In this document: piece by piece, positions 26,153 through 34,798 of the stretch | Layout: each line of letters begins with the position of its first letter | Position numbering within the stretch: the first letter of the stretch is position 1 | Source of the DNA: Methanoregula sp. | GTDB taxonomy: Archaea > Halobacteriota > Methanomicrobia > Methanomicrobiales > Methanospirillaceae | Length of the DNA: 64,000 nt | Assembly: GCA_030694985.1 (NCBI GenBank) | Contig: JAUYTV010000016.1 | Location: 22,037 to 86,036, forward strand | Direction of reading: 5' to 3' | Notes under the pieces: model-generated | Told to the model about the DNA's origin: nothing | The model's database searches: none | The model's input: the letters and a program-made list of their open reading frames with translations, nothing else | Made by a program: the position numbers and the translations under genes

Positions 26153-26375
26153 AAAAGGGGTTACCTGATATGTCCTGCCGTGCTTATGATGTGAAAACGT
26201 GCCCTCCCCATGTTAAAACTGTACATGATTGATTTCAGGTTTATCTCAGGTATTTTTCCTGTTCCATCCATTACAGGTATATCATCTGAACAGAAAATCT
26301 CTGAGGTATCACAGCGATCACAAAGGAAATAGCAGATGGTTTTTACCTGATGTAATCACCAGTAAGGAATTGCGC

Positions 26376-27338
26376 ATGCCTCATCCAAACTTTAAAGACA
26401 CGATTGCCGCATCGCCATACATCTTTACCATTGGGGTTGCCGGCGACAGTGGATCGGGAAAGACTACGTTTACACAGGGTGTCAGAAGTATTTTTGGAAA
26501 TGATCTCGTCTCTACCATCACGCTTGACGATTACCATAGTCTGGACAGGGACGGACGCAGGGACCAGGGAATTACGGCATTAAATCCAAAAGCAAACCGT
26601 ATTGACAGGCTCGAACAGGATCTCATATCGCTCAGACGAGGAGTTCCCGTAGAAAAACCATCCTACAACCACACCACTGGAAAATTTGATCCACCGGCAA
26701 TCTTTATTCCAAAGAAGATCCTCATACTTGAAGGACTTCATACGCTCTTTTCGCCCACACTAAGGAAATATCTTGATTTTACCCTCTTTGTGGATCCAGA
26801 AAAGCAAGTGAAGTATGACTGGAAGATCTTACGGGATGTAAACATGCGGGGATATTCCCGTGAGACAGTGCTAAAAGAGATAGCAGAACGAGAACCGGAG
26901 TATGAACGCTATATCGCCCCCCAGAAGGAGTACGCAGATGCCGTGATAGGTATTGATTATTCCCGGTACGGGCAGCCATTAGGAAAAGAGCGGAATGTGT
27001 ACAAGGTCACACTCTCCCAGAACCGGATGAAGCAGAGCATTGAAGATATCGACCTGTCTTTGGATCTCTATTCCATACTCTCTTTGTCCGAGCGGAATTT
27101 TTCTTTAGAGTTTGTGACAAGTGAGCAGGGAGGATACAAGATGGGCAAGCTTATTATTGACGGGGAACTGAGCGAGCATGTGGTGCAAAAACTTGAGCAC
27201 AGCATCGAAAAGCAGACTCGTGTTAATCCTATATCCATTTTCAATGACCGTGCTTACGTAACAGCAGGAGATCTTGTCCAGCTGGTTCTCTGCTGGCGCA
27301 TTATCCACCGCAGGATTTTTTTAGAAACCTGCAAGTAA
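26376..27338 (+). CDS. prk: Phosphoribulokinase, archaeal type
   Basis: A 320-aa kinase of the phosphoribulokinase/uridine kinase family. Walker A is GDSGSGKT at residues 23-30, followed by TLDDYHSLDRDGRRD, the Prk signature, then PSYNHTTGKF and ILILEGLH. ATG 26376 is preferred over a TTG 147 bases upstream because AAGGA at about 26364 has proper spacing and the resulting length matches characterised archaeal enzymes. The enzyme makes ribulose-1,5-bisphosphate from ribulose-5-phosphate; in Methanospirillum hungatei the homologue works with RuBisCO in the reductive hexulose-phosphate pathway (established knowledge). No RuBisCO gene is in this window, but TPI, aldolase, FBPase and PGI genes are. 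Confidence 0.88.
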   Translation: MPHPNFKDTIAASPYIFTIGVAGDSGSGKTTFTQGVRSIFGNDLVSTITLDDYHSLDRDGRRDQGITALNPKANRIDRLEQDLISLRRGVPVEKPSYNHTTGKFDPPAIFIPKKILILEGLHTLFSPTLRKYLDFTLFVDPEKQVKYDWKILRDVNMRGYSRETVLKEIAEREPEYERYIAPQKEYADAVIGIDYSRYGQPLGKERNVYKVTLSQNRMKQSIEDIDLSLDLYSILSLSERNFSLEFVTSEQGGYKMGKLIIDGELSEHVVQKLEHSIEKQTRVNPISIFNDRAYVTAGDLVQLVLCWRIIHRRIFLETCK

Positions 27339-27411
27339 AGCCGTTTATAGCAATCCCTGCATACAAAAAGACCATATCCTGTGAATGAGAAGGAAAGAGT
27401 AGGAGCGATCA

Positions 27412-28554
27412 ATGAAAGCAGATGAACCCACCAGTATCCCGCGTGATGTGCCTTTCGATCATTATGCTGAAAATCCGGGTGGAGGGCCCCATGAATCCAG
27501 TAGTTGTCCGGTTATTAAAACCATTGGCGTCCTGACCGGGGGGGGTGACTGCCCCGGGCTTAACGCGGTAATCCGGGCAGTCGAAAGAGCGGGAATAAAA
27601 TATCATTTTGTAACTCTGGGTATCCGGAACGGGTGGCAGGGTCTCATCGATGGCGATGTCGAACCGCTCACCGATTTCTCGGTATCTGGAATCCTGCCTA
27701 AGGGTGGAACGATTCTCGGTACATCGCGCACGAACCCGTTAAAAAAAACATCTGATTTCCAGAAGATCAAAGCCAATATAAAAAAATTCGGTATCCATGC
27801 GCTGATAATCATTGGCGGTGACGGAACCCTTTCCGCTGCCCGCGATGTGGCAAAGCATGGAATTCCTGTTGTAGGAATTCCAAAAACCATTGATAATGAT
27901 ATCTCCGGAACCGATATGACATTTGGCTTTGATACCGCAGTATCTACCGTAACTGAAGCAATTGATCGTCTCCATACCACGGCTGAGTCGCACCACCGTA
28001 TCATCGTTGTTGAGGTAATGGGCCGAAACGTAGGATGGATCGCAGTCACGGCAGGAATTGCAGGAGGAGCTGACGAGATCCTGATTCCTGAAGTCCACTT
28101 CACCATGGACCAGGTCTGTAAAAGATTAAAGGACCGGTACGATGCAGGAAAAAAATTCTCTATTGTTGTGATTGCAGAAGGAGCACATGAAAAAGATCTC
28201 GGTTTGTCATCAGTTCCTGAGAATGAACGGGATGAATGCGGTCACGAGAAGTTTGTGGGTGTAGGAAATATTTTAGGAAAAGAGCTGGAGCGCCGTCTGG
28301 GTATTGAGACCCGTGTTACCATTCTTGGACATGTCCAGCGCGGTGGATCACCTACGGCGTACGATCGTGTTCTTGCCACGCGCTTTGGTGTTGCAGCAGT
28401 CCAACTGGTACATGCCAGTGATTTTGGTAAGATGGTTGCCCTGCAGGGAAATCGAATTACCAGTATCCCACTCGAATCAGCAGTCAACCAGCTAAAAACG
28501 GTAGACAATGATTTCTATGAACTGGCAATGACAGTAATAGGTGGCCGGAAATGA
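27412..28554 (+). CDS. pfkA: 6-phosphofructokinase, PfkA family
   Basis: A 380-aa protein. The first 34 residues are an extra hydrophilic extension before IKTIGVLTGGGDCPGLNAV; a strong SD (GGAGCGATC) directly before ATG 27412 supports including it. Further motifs are GGDGTLSAA (ATP-type Gly where PPi enzymes have Asp), PKTIDND (Lys where E. coli has Gly, as in PPi enzymes) and VEVMGRNVGWIA. The phosphoryl donor is therefore ambiguous; a PPi-dependent enzyme would be reversible and could use PPi made by PPDK. It overlaps the PGI gene by ATGA. PfkA enzymes are unusual in methanogens, which mostly use the ADP-dependent kinase also present here. Confidence 0.92.
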   Translation: MKADEPTSIPRDVPFDHYAENPGGGPHESSSCPVIKTIGVLTGGGDCPGLNAVIRAVERAGIKYHFVTLGIRNGWQGLIDGDVEPLTDFSVSGILPKGGTILGTSRTNPLKKTSDFQKIKANIKKFGIHALIIIGGDGTLSAARDVAKHGIPVVGIPKTIDNDISGTDMTFGFDTAVSTVTEAIDRLHTTAESHHRIIVVEVMGRNVGWIAVTAGIAGGADEILIPEVHFTMDQVCKRLKDRYDAGKKFSIVVIAEGAHEKDLGLSSVPENERDECGHEKFVGVGNILGKELERRLGIETRVTILGHVQRGGSPTAYDRVLATRFGVAAVQLVHASDFGKMVALQGNRITSIPLESAVNQLKTVDNDFYELAMTVIGGRK

Positions 28555-29309
28555 ACAAAAAATTCAGACTTGAAAAAACCCAGCCCGACCGTCCAGCATT
28601 TACGGTCTGCTGGAAGGGATCGCTGCCCGAACCTGCTGTCCGGACAGCAGAAGATCTGCGAGGGGTTTTAGCAAATCCCGGTTGTTCCTGCACAGGACCG
28701 GCGTATTACATGTACCGTAATGTTACCCGTTCCCCTGAAGATCGCAGCTGGCTTGCCGCACAGGATCTGCGATTCGATATCACAGTCATTCCCCCGCGGG
28801 AACTCTGCGGAGAGTACAATAAAACAAAAGGGCATTATCACCCTGATGATCCTTCCGGTACCGGATATCCGGAGATATACGAAGTTCTTGCAGGTGAAGC
28901 TCATTACCTGATCCAGAACAAGGATTGTTCTGATGTAGTGATGATAGCTGCCTGTGCAGGTGATGTTGTTATTGTTCCTCCGGGATACGGACATGTGACC
29001 ATCAACCCTACCCGCTCAACTATTCTCCAGATGGCAAACATTGTCTCTTCAAAGTTTTCCAGCAATTATCATGGCTACGAAGCGCAGAACGGGGCCGCTT
29101 TTTTTGAATGGATAAAAGAAGGATTTGTTAAGAATCCTGCCTACCGGAACCACCCGCATCTCCGGATTGTAAAAGCGCAGCGCCTTTTGAATATAAAGGA
29201 TGCAATTCCAGACCCGCTCTACAATCTCATTGAAAAGCGGTCTCCTGTTCTTGAATTTCTTAACCATCCTGAAAAGTTTGAATCATTATTCCATGGACAC
29301 TGCCTGTAA
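28551..29309 (+). CDS. pgi: Glucose-6-phosphate isomerase, archaeal cupin type
   Basis: A 252-aa cupin metalloenzyme interconverting glucose-6-phosphate and fructose-6-phosphate. Metal ligands are visible as TKGHYHP (His95, His97), the Glu of YPEIYEVLAG and the His of PPGYGHVTINPT. The roughly 55-residue N-terminal part and the C-terminal tail make it longer than the about 190-aa Pyrococcus enzyme, as in other methanogens. Its ATG overlaps the pfkA stop (ATGA), so the pair is translationally coupled and feeds or drains the glucan pool. Confidence 0.93.
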   Translation: MNKKFRLEKTQPDRPAFTVCWKGSLPEPAVRTAEDLRGVLANPGCSCTGPAYYMYRNVTRSPEDRSWLAAQDLRFDITVIPPRELCGEYNKTKGHYHPDDPSGTGYPEIYEVLAGEAHYLIQNKDCSDVVMIAACAGDVVIVPPGYGHVTINPTRSTILQMANIVSSKFSSNYHGYEAQNGAAFFEWIKEGFVKNPAYRNHPHLRIVKAQRLLNIKDAIPDPLYNLIEKRSPVLEFLNHPEKFESLFHGHCL

Positions 29310-29338
29310 AATTTTTATTCCGGTGCTTTTTTTTTCAC

Positions 29339-30838
29339 TCATGATCTCCTGAAAATCCGCGTCATATCGGCAAGGTTTTGAATTAAAAAAGGATCAATTG
29401 GGACTTTTTCCATCTGCCATCTCCAGTTACCCTCATCAGTTCCCGGGCGATTCATCCGGGATTTGTTCCCCAGTCCGTAAATATCCTGCATGGGAAAGAT
29501 GACCGTATCTGCAACAGACATCATGGCGAGCCGGATTAATTCGGCAGGTAATTTTTCTGCGGGAATTTCCCGTCCCATGTACTTAAAGAGTCTCTGTCTC
29601 TCTTCTGGTGCAGCGTCCGATTCGAGCCATCCTCTTATAGTAGCATTGTCATGCGTGCCGGTATACAGGATGCAGTTTTTAATCAGGTTATGCGGAGCAT
29701 GCGGACTGGTAGCAGGATCGTCAGTAAAGGCAAATAAGAGTACCCGTATGCCCGGCAGCTCGAACCGGTCAATGAGTTCAGAAACATCCGGAGTAATAAT
29801 TCCAAGGTCTTCTGCAATGAACGGAAGATTGACAAACCTGCTTTTCATAGCGATTAATAATTTCTCACCCGGTGCAGTAACCCATCTCCCGTTTATTGCA
29901 TTTTTTTCTCCTGCCGCTACTTCCCAGTACGCGACTAGTCCTCTGAAATGATCAATTCGTGTATAGTCAAATAAGGAGAGGTTGTGCCCGACACGACAGA
30001 TCCACCAGGAAAAATCCTCTTTTTCATGTTCTTCCCAACAATAGAGCGGGTTCTTCCAGAGCTGCCCGTTTTTACTGAAATAATCCGGAGGTACTCCTGC
30101 CACAACGAGGGGTAAAAGCTTATCATCGAGCCGGAACAATTTCGGGTGTGTCCAGACATCAGCGCTGTGATAATTAAGATAAATCGGGATATCTCCAATC
30201 AGGCAGATCCCTTTTTTTTTGGAATATCTCCTCAGCGCCTCCCACTGTTTATAAAAAATATACTGGAGAAATTTTTCTTTCTCAATCATTTTTTCAAGAG
30301 ACCTGCCTAGTGCATCCAGTGCAAATGGGTCACGATATTTTATCTCATCTGGCCAATTGCTCCAGGTCTGGCCATTATAATGCCGGTCTAAAGAGGTAAA
30401 GAGTGCAAAATCTTCAAGCCATACAGAATTGTTCCTGCAGAATTTGTTATAATCAGGAAGTCCGTTTTTTTCATTCATGAACCGTTCAAAGGCAAGTGAA
30501 AATATTCTTTCTTTAAACCGGATTACGGTATTATAATCCACTGTGCCGCAGGGATAGTAAGGAATTTTGTCTATATCAGTTTTATTTAAAAAACCGTCAC
30601 TTACCATACAATCGGGGCTTATGAGCATGGTATTGAAGGCAAAGGCAGATGTACTATGATACGGTGAATTATCATATTCAGGATTGGTGGGATTTAAAGG
30701 CAGTATCTGCCAGTAACTCTGTTGAGCATCAGATAAAAAATCCACAAACTTGTGGGCAGAAGGACCAAGATCACCGATGCCGTATATTGAAAACAACGAA
30801 GTGATATGTAAAAGGATTCCGCTTCTTCTTCTGTTCAC
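29339..30838 (-). CDS. malQ: 4-alpha-glucanotransferase (amylomaltase, GH77)
   Basis: A 499-aa GH77 enzyme that transfers segments of alpha-1,4-glucan. Conserved blocks are SGILLHITSL at the N-terminus, SPYHSTSAFAFN, IGDIPIYLNYHSADVW, TRIDHFRGLVAYWEV (nucleophile Asp), FIAEDLGIIT (acid/base Glu) and YTGTHDNAT (third catalytic Asp). Length is typical of the compact bacterial/archaeal form. It is convergent with the pgi gene, only 29 bases away, and is followed upstream on the same strand by the GH57-DUF3536 gene, so the two may share a transcript. It would debranch or disproportionate maltodextrins for glucan phosphorylase. Confidence 0.95.
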   Translation of the reverse strand: MNRRRSGILLHITSLFSIYGIGDLGPSAHKFVDFLSDAQQSYWQILPLNPTNPEYDNSPYHSTSAFAFNTMLISPDCMVSDGFLNKTDIDKIPYYPCGTVDYNTVIRFKERIFSLAFERFMNEKNGLPDYNKFCRNNSVWLEDFALFTSLDRHYNGQTWSNWPDEIKYRDPFALDALGRSLEKMIEKEKFLQYIFYKQWEALRRYSKKKGICLIGDIPIYLNYHSADVWTHPKLFRLDDKLLPLVVAGVPPDYFSKNGQLWKNPLYCWEEHEKEDFSWWICRVGHNLSLFDYTRIDHFRGLVAYWEVAAGEKNAINGRWVTAPGEKLLIAMKSRFVNLPFIAEDLGIITPDVSELIDRFELPGIRVLLFAFTDDPATSPHAPHNLIKNCILYTGTHDNATIRGWLESDAAPEERQRLFKYMGREIPAEKLPAELIRLAMMSVADTVIFPMQDIYGLGNKSRMNRPGTDEGNWRWQMEKVPIDPFLIQNLADMTRIFRRS

Positions 30839-30992
30839 ACTGCGCCCCCTGTTTTTATTATGAAAATATCCTTACATTTTTCATGTACCAGTATGCTTGA
30901 GACCGTCAGAATCATGGGGTAATTACTGACGAGTGTGGAGTCTGAACCGGCATTTCGTTCATTTCTTAAGAAATTTCCCAGCCTCAGGCACA

Positions 30993-33497
30993 TCATAAAA
31001 ATTTCACCCCCAGGTATCCTCCAAGCTCCTCAAACCGTCTGGTCCATTCTCTTGCATGAATATCTCCTGAAACTGAAAGTGCCTGCATCGTGGCTGCTTT
31101 TTTTTGTCCTATATGAAAAAAGTCATTTTGAGATTCCCAGAGATTGTATTTCAGTGAGAGCGGGGACAATATTTTAAAAACGGTTGCGATCTTTTCCATG
31201 AGGACGAGATCGTCCGGGTTGTCAATAAGGCATTGCATGAGGTGGGTTATTGCATTGCTTGCAGTAAAATTTAGAGTTTCACCATCCGGTTCAAATTTTC
31301 CTTTGGTCATTTCATCGACAAGAACTGCAAGTCTTTGTGTATCGGGACTGGAATTAGAAAGAACCTTTTTTAGATCAAGATTTATGATATACCAGACCGG
31401 ATCCTCTAATACTTTTGGCGGGGGAATCTGCATCTCTCTCATGGCATGGAGAAGCGGTAAAAACTGGTTGTAGATGTGCCGGAATGAGATTTCCATATCG
31501 GCAAGCGTGGAGTTAAGAATTGAGAACAATACTTTTCTCTGCCCATCTCTGAACAGGTCCCAGAGGGAATAAAAATGGCTGCCAAAATGATTTTCAAGAT
31601 TAAGAATCATCCGGGGGATGTCGCTTTTTAAAAAACCATCCAGTAATTTATCCCGCATGGCAAAATACGTTTTATCTTCGGAAAATTCTGTTGCTCCTCC
31701 CATGAAATTATGGTTTCCCAAGTGAAGAACGGCAAACTGTAAGGTATTTTCTTCCCAGGTGATATCGGAATACAAAAAGACCTTTCCAATCGCCAGTTTG
31801 AGTTCGCCCGATTCTGTTTTTTGGTAATCCTCATTTTTTAGAGTATAATTTTTAATCCGGATCATTTCAGGAGATTTCACAATCAGCGATGACAATGCAT
31901 AGTGAAAACCTACCCGTGAAAGATCAACGACGGAGGTCTGGACGAAATTCCGGTACACCAGAGCCCCGTCCTTGTATTCCGGTACATTACTGGGGGCATT
32001 TTTTAATATAAGGATAAAATCCGGTTCAGGATCAAATCCGGCAACTTCCCGTACAAGTTGCATTGCCCGGCAGGCATAACGCAGTACCTGGACAGATTCT
32101 ATGCCGGAAATGTCATCAAAGAACCACCCGCAGCTGGTATACATGAGCATACCATTCCTCTGGATTTCGAGCAGTTTGAGTACTTCGACTTTCTCTTTAT
32201 CTGAAAGTGTACGGATAGCATGTTTTAAGAAGAACAATTCAATGTTTTTAGGAGAGCGGTTGAGAATGATATCAATATAATCATCCCGTGCCTGCCAGGG
32301 ATCTGTTACAAACTGGTTCATCCGGTCATTAAAAAGTGAGACAAGAATCTGACGGAGCCAGTCCATGGCTTCCCGAAGCGGAAAACGCCATTTCTGTCGT
32401 GAAATCAGTCCACAATTTTTTACTGTAATGGGTCGATCCCTTGCTGTGGTTTGGACAACCGGATTAGATACTGGCATCTGGACAATGGAACCAGTGGTAC
32501 AACACCCACAGTCATCTCTCCAGCGTTCTACCCCATGAGTGCAGCTCCAGGACGTATTTTCAATTATTTCGACCTGGTGCGTGGGAGGATTTTTACTTAA
32601 GTATTCTCCGTAGATGGTAATCCGGGCAAGGTTTTTGGATTCAATGAGGTAGAGGGCATAGGCAAGCGCCATATCCCCAAACCGGTGGTGATGTCCATAG
32701 GTCTCGCCATCGGAAGCGATATTTAAAAGCCCTGACGGTTTCTGGTACTGTGAAAAATACCGGATCATCCTGTTGGCAAACACTTCACCATTCTCTAAAA
32801 GATTGCTAAACGCTATTTCCTGTGAAATCGCCTCATCATAAAAAAAGATCGCAATCGATTCACCGGATGGCAGCCGGCAGAGGTACGGCATGGAAGTGTC
32901 AATGCCCCCACGGCTCACATCTTTCCACTGCATATCATTGAACGGTTTTATCCGGTGTGCCTGTTTTGTTGAGAGAATGGTAAACTTGATTTTCTGTTCT
33001 GCAAGAATCTCTAATGTTTCTAAATCAACTGCCGCTTCAGGGAGCCACATGCCTTCAGGTTCGCGTCCGAACCGGGATATGAAATCCTTAATTCCCCAGA
33101 TCACCTGGGTGTGCTTATCCCTGCTGTTTGCTAAGGGCATGATAATATGGTTGTATACCTGCGCAATGGCAGAACCATGCCCCGAGAAACGGTTCATGCT
33201 CTCTTTATCCGCATCGAGAATAGACTGATATGCTTCCTTGTTGTTCTGCTCTAACCAGGCAAGCAGTGTTGGGCCGAAATTAAAACTAATCTTTGCATAG
33301 TTATTGACAATATCGATAATCTTCTTATTTGAATCGAGGATACGGGATGCCGCATTCGGTGCATAACACTCAGCAGTGATGCGTTCATTCCAGTCATGAT
33401 ACGGGTATGCAGAATCCTCAGTCTCAACTTCTTCAAGCCAGGGATTCTCGCGGGGGGGCTGGTAAAAATGACCATGTATACAGACAAAACGACTCAT
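30993..33497 (-). CDS. GH57 glycoside hydrolase with DUF3536
   Basis: An 834-aa protein. The N-terminal about 330 residues are a GH57 barrel: VCIHGHFYQPPRENPW at the start, GMWLPEAAVDLETLEIL with the probable nucleophile Glu, and IASDGETYGHHHRFGD with the probable acid Asp. The rest, including RWRDDCGCCTTGS and MYTSCGWFFDDISGIESVQVLRYA, is the DUF3536 region. No signal peptide is present. Members of this family occur in glycogen loci of methanogens and bacteria, but the precise activity (amylopullulanase, branching or debranching) is not settled by sequence. It ends 154 bases before malQ on the same strand. Confidence 0.92.
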   Translation of the reverse strand: MSRFVCIHGHFYQPPRENPWLEEVETEDSAYPYHDWNERITAECYAPNAASRILDSNKKIIDIVNNYAKISFNFGPTLLAWLEQNNKEAYQSILDADKESMNRFSGHGSAIAQVYNHIIMPLANSRDKHTQVIWGIKDFISRFGREPEGMWLPEAAVDLETLEILAEQKIKFTILSTKQAHRIKPFNDMQWKDVSRGGIDTSMPYLCRLPSGESIAIFFYDEAISQEIAFSNLLENGEVFANRMIRYFSQYQKPSGLLNIASDGETYGHHHRFGDMALAYALYLIESKNLARITIYGEYLSKNPPTHQVEIIENTSWSCTHGVERWRDDCGCCTTGSIVQMPVSNPVVQTTARDRPITVKNCGLISRQKWRFPLREAMDWLRQILVSLFNDRMNQFVTDPWQARDDYIDIILNRSPKNIELFFLKHAIRTLSDKEKVEVLKLLEIQRNGMLMYTSCGWFFDDISGIESVQVLRYACRAMQLVREVAGFDPEPDFILILKNAPSNVPEYKDGALVYRNFVQTSVVDLSRVGFHYALSSLIVKSPEMIRIKNYTLKNEDYQKTESGELKLAIGKVFLYSDITWEENTLQFAVLHLGNHNFMGGATEFSEDKTYFAMRDKLLDGFLKSDIPRMILNLENHFGSHFYSLWDLFRDGQRKVLFSILNSTLADMEISFRHIYNQFLPLLHAMREMQIPPPKVLEDPVWYIINLDLKKVLSNSSPDTQRLAVLVDEMTKGKFEPDGETLNFTASNAITHLMQCLIDNPDDLVLMEKIATVFKILSPLSLKYNLWESQNDFFHIGQKKAATMQALSVSGDIHAREWTRRFEELGGYLGVKFL

Positions 33498-34105
33498 GCA
33501 TCCATCCTAAAAAAATCTCCCTGATACCCGGATTGTTTTTTACTATTCACCCATTCTCTTTTTTACCAGATAATAAACTTCCGGACGGGATTATTTTTTA
33601 AAGATGATCTTCGTTGGTACCATTCTCATATTGCCTTTCGAATTTTAAAACAGCAGGTATTTACCAGTGTAATATATCTTTGGTTATTCGCTGGTTCATG
33701 TGGGTACGACCGGTTATCAAAAATTAGTTGTGATGTACCCCTGCCTCAGGGCCTCTCTTTAGGCATGGCGGGGCAATACGGTTTCTACATTTTAATCAAT
33801 AAAACCGCCGCGGGGGCGTCCCTACAGGGGCGGCGGCGTTCATCCTATTTTGGTATATTAGGGCATCAGCTACCATCACTGGAAACTACTCAATTTCTGC
33901 ATTACCCACTCAAAACAGCAATGTAAAAAATCCTTTATCATTACTCTGCAATAAGAACGGAGTTGATTGACAGCCATACAATCACACATATCGTTCATGT
34001 ATTGTACGATACGGAAATCCCACAGATGTGTTTACTACAAAAAACTGTATCACAAGATAAAAAAAAGTGCAAAACAACTTGTTGGGTTAACCGGCTATAT
34101 GAAAA
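33498..34105. other. Intergenic region, mostly without genes
   Basis: About 600 AT-rich bases. Apart from the structured block described separately at 33732-33845, no coding frame with an SD or family resemblance is seen. It probably includes the promoter for the GH57-DUF3536 gene near 33500-33560. Confidence 0.4.
33732..33845 (-). mobile_element. Possible IS200/IS605 end remnant
   Basis: On the minus strand a GC-rich hairpin (33805-33836, CCGCCGC/GCGGCGG) is followed by GTAGAAACCGTATTGCCCCG and then a second imperfect hairpin (33738-33773, CCCC-GCC/GGC-GGGG with inner GCCT/AGGC and CTTTAGGCAT). From memory, this order of GC-rich hairpin, GTAGAAACC-like linker and CTTTAGGCA-type end hairpin is the look of tnpB 3' ends and right ends in archaeal IS200/IS605 elements. 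No transposase gene is present. A structured RNA gene is the alternative. Confidence 0.4.
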
Positions 34106-34294
34106 TCAGAGTTTCTCTACAGTGATCCGGATCCGGTCACCTGCTTTTAAAATATGGCCTTTTGGGATGTCGATGTTGTACCAGAGAGCATTTGGCGTCT
34201 CCTGCGTTGGGTCCTGTGACATCAGGCAGTCCTTGTGGTCATTGATATCTGCCACAAATTCGATCTCGGATTCGAACTCCAGAACTTTTCCCAT
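34106..34294 (-). CDS. Small hypothetical protein
   Basis: A 62-aa acidic protein starting MGKVLEFESEIEFVADI and ending with a beta-rich GDRIRITVEKL. It has no signal peptide or membrane segment and I do not recognise a family. It lies 27 bases downstream of the small winged-helix-like gene on the same strand, which supports co-transcription. Its SD is weak. The beta-strand pattern suggests a small OB- or barrel-like fold, which is only an impression. Confidence 0.55.
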   Translation of the reverse strand: MGKVLEFESEIEFVADINDHKDCLMSQDPTQETPNALWYNIDIPKGHILKAGDRIRITVEKL

Positions 34295-34321
34295 GATAAA
34301 AGAGTGAGATTATGGATGGGA

Positions 34322-34573
34322 TTAGCACACCCTTGGTGTGACCATCCATGTTGTGCTGTTCGAATAGCTCCACCGTTTGATGTCCAGTTCTTTGCAGTTG
34401 TCTGCAAGGATCGCCATGTTGGTTCCCACCTCTTTTGGTGATAACCCAAGGTCTTTTGCAATATATTTCGATTTGAAATAGTGCTTGCCCAGAGTTATAC
34501 CTGAATTGAGGTACTGGACGATCTTGTGCTGGGTCTCATTATACGTTTCACGTAACTTTTTTGTCGTTGACAT
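34322..34573 (-). CDS. DUF7123-like winged-helix protein
   Basis: An 83-aa protein with the run KSKYIAKDLGLSPKEVGTNM and the ending KRWSYSNSTTWMVT, matching from memory the small DUF7123 family of archaeal helix-turn-helix-like proteins. The start at 34573 (MSTTKKL) is preferred to 34588 because GAGG lies six bases upstream. AT boxes (CTTATATG, CATATATAG) lie 20-45 bases upstream, so the leader is short. A DNA-binding role is inferred. An inverted repeat at 34671-34690, about 100 bases upstream, is a candidate operator. Confidence 0.75.
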   Translation of the reverse strand: MSTTKKLRETYNETQHKIVQYLNSGITLGKHYFKSKYIAKDLGLSPKEVGTNMAILADNCKELDIKRWSYSNSTTWMVTPRVC

Positions 34574-34670
34574 GTTGTGCCTCAGCATTAGAGAGTCATA
34601 TAAGTTAACTGCTATATATGCGTATCTGTTTTTCGGGCGAAAAATTCAGTCATTATTCTCTTACTGCACG

Positions 34671-34690
34671 ATAATTCTGACAAGAATTAT
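34671..34690. repeat. Inverted repeat upstream of the winged-helix gene
   Basis: ATAATTCT and AGAATTAT face each other across four bases. It lies between the DHH gene end and the promoter of the small winged-helix gene. It could be an operator or part of a terminator; nothing decides between these. Confidence 0.4.
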
Positions 34691-34798
34691 GTATCGGACG
34701 CTCCGGTCGGGCTGTTTTTTTAATGGCAGATTTTTTTGCATGTTTCGACTGCTACGACGATAATTACAAATAACAGGCAATAATTATTAAAAAAAAGA

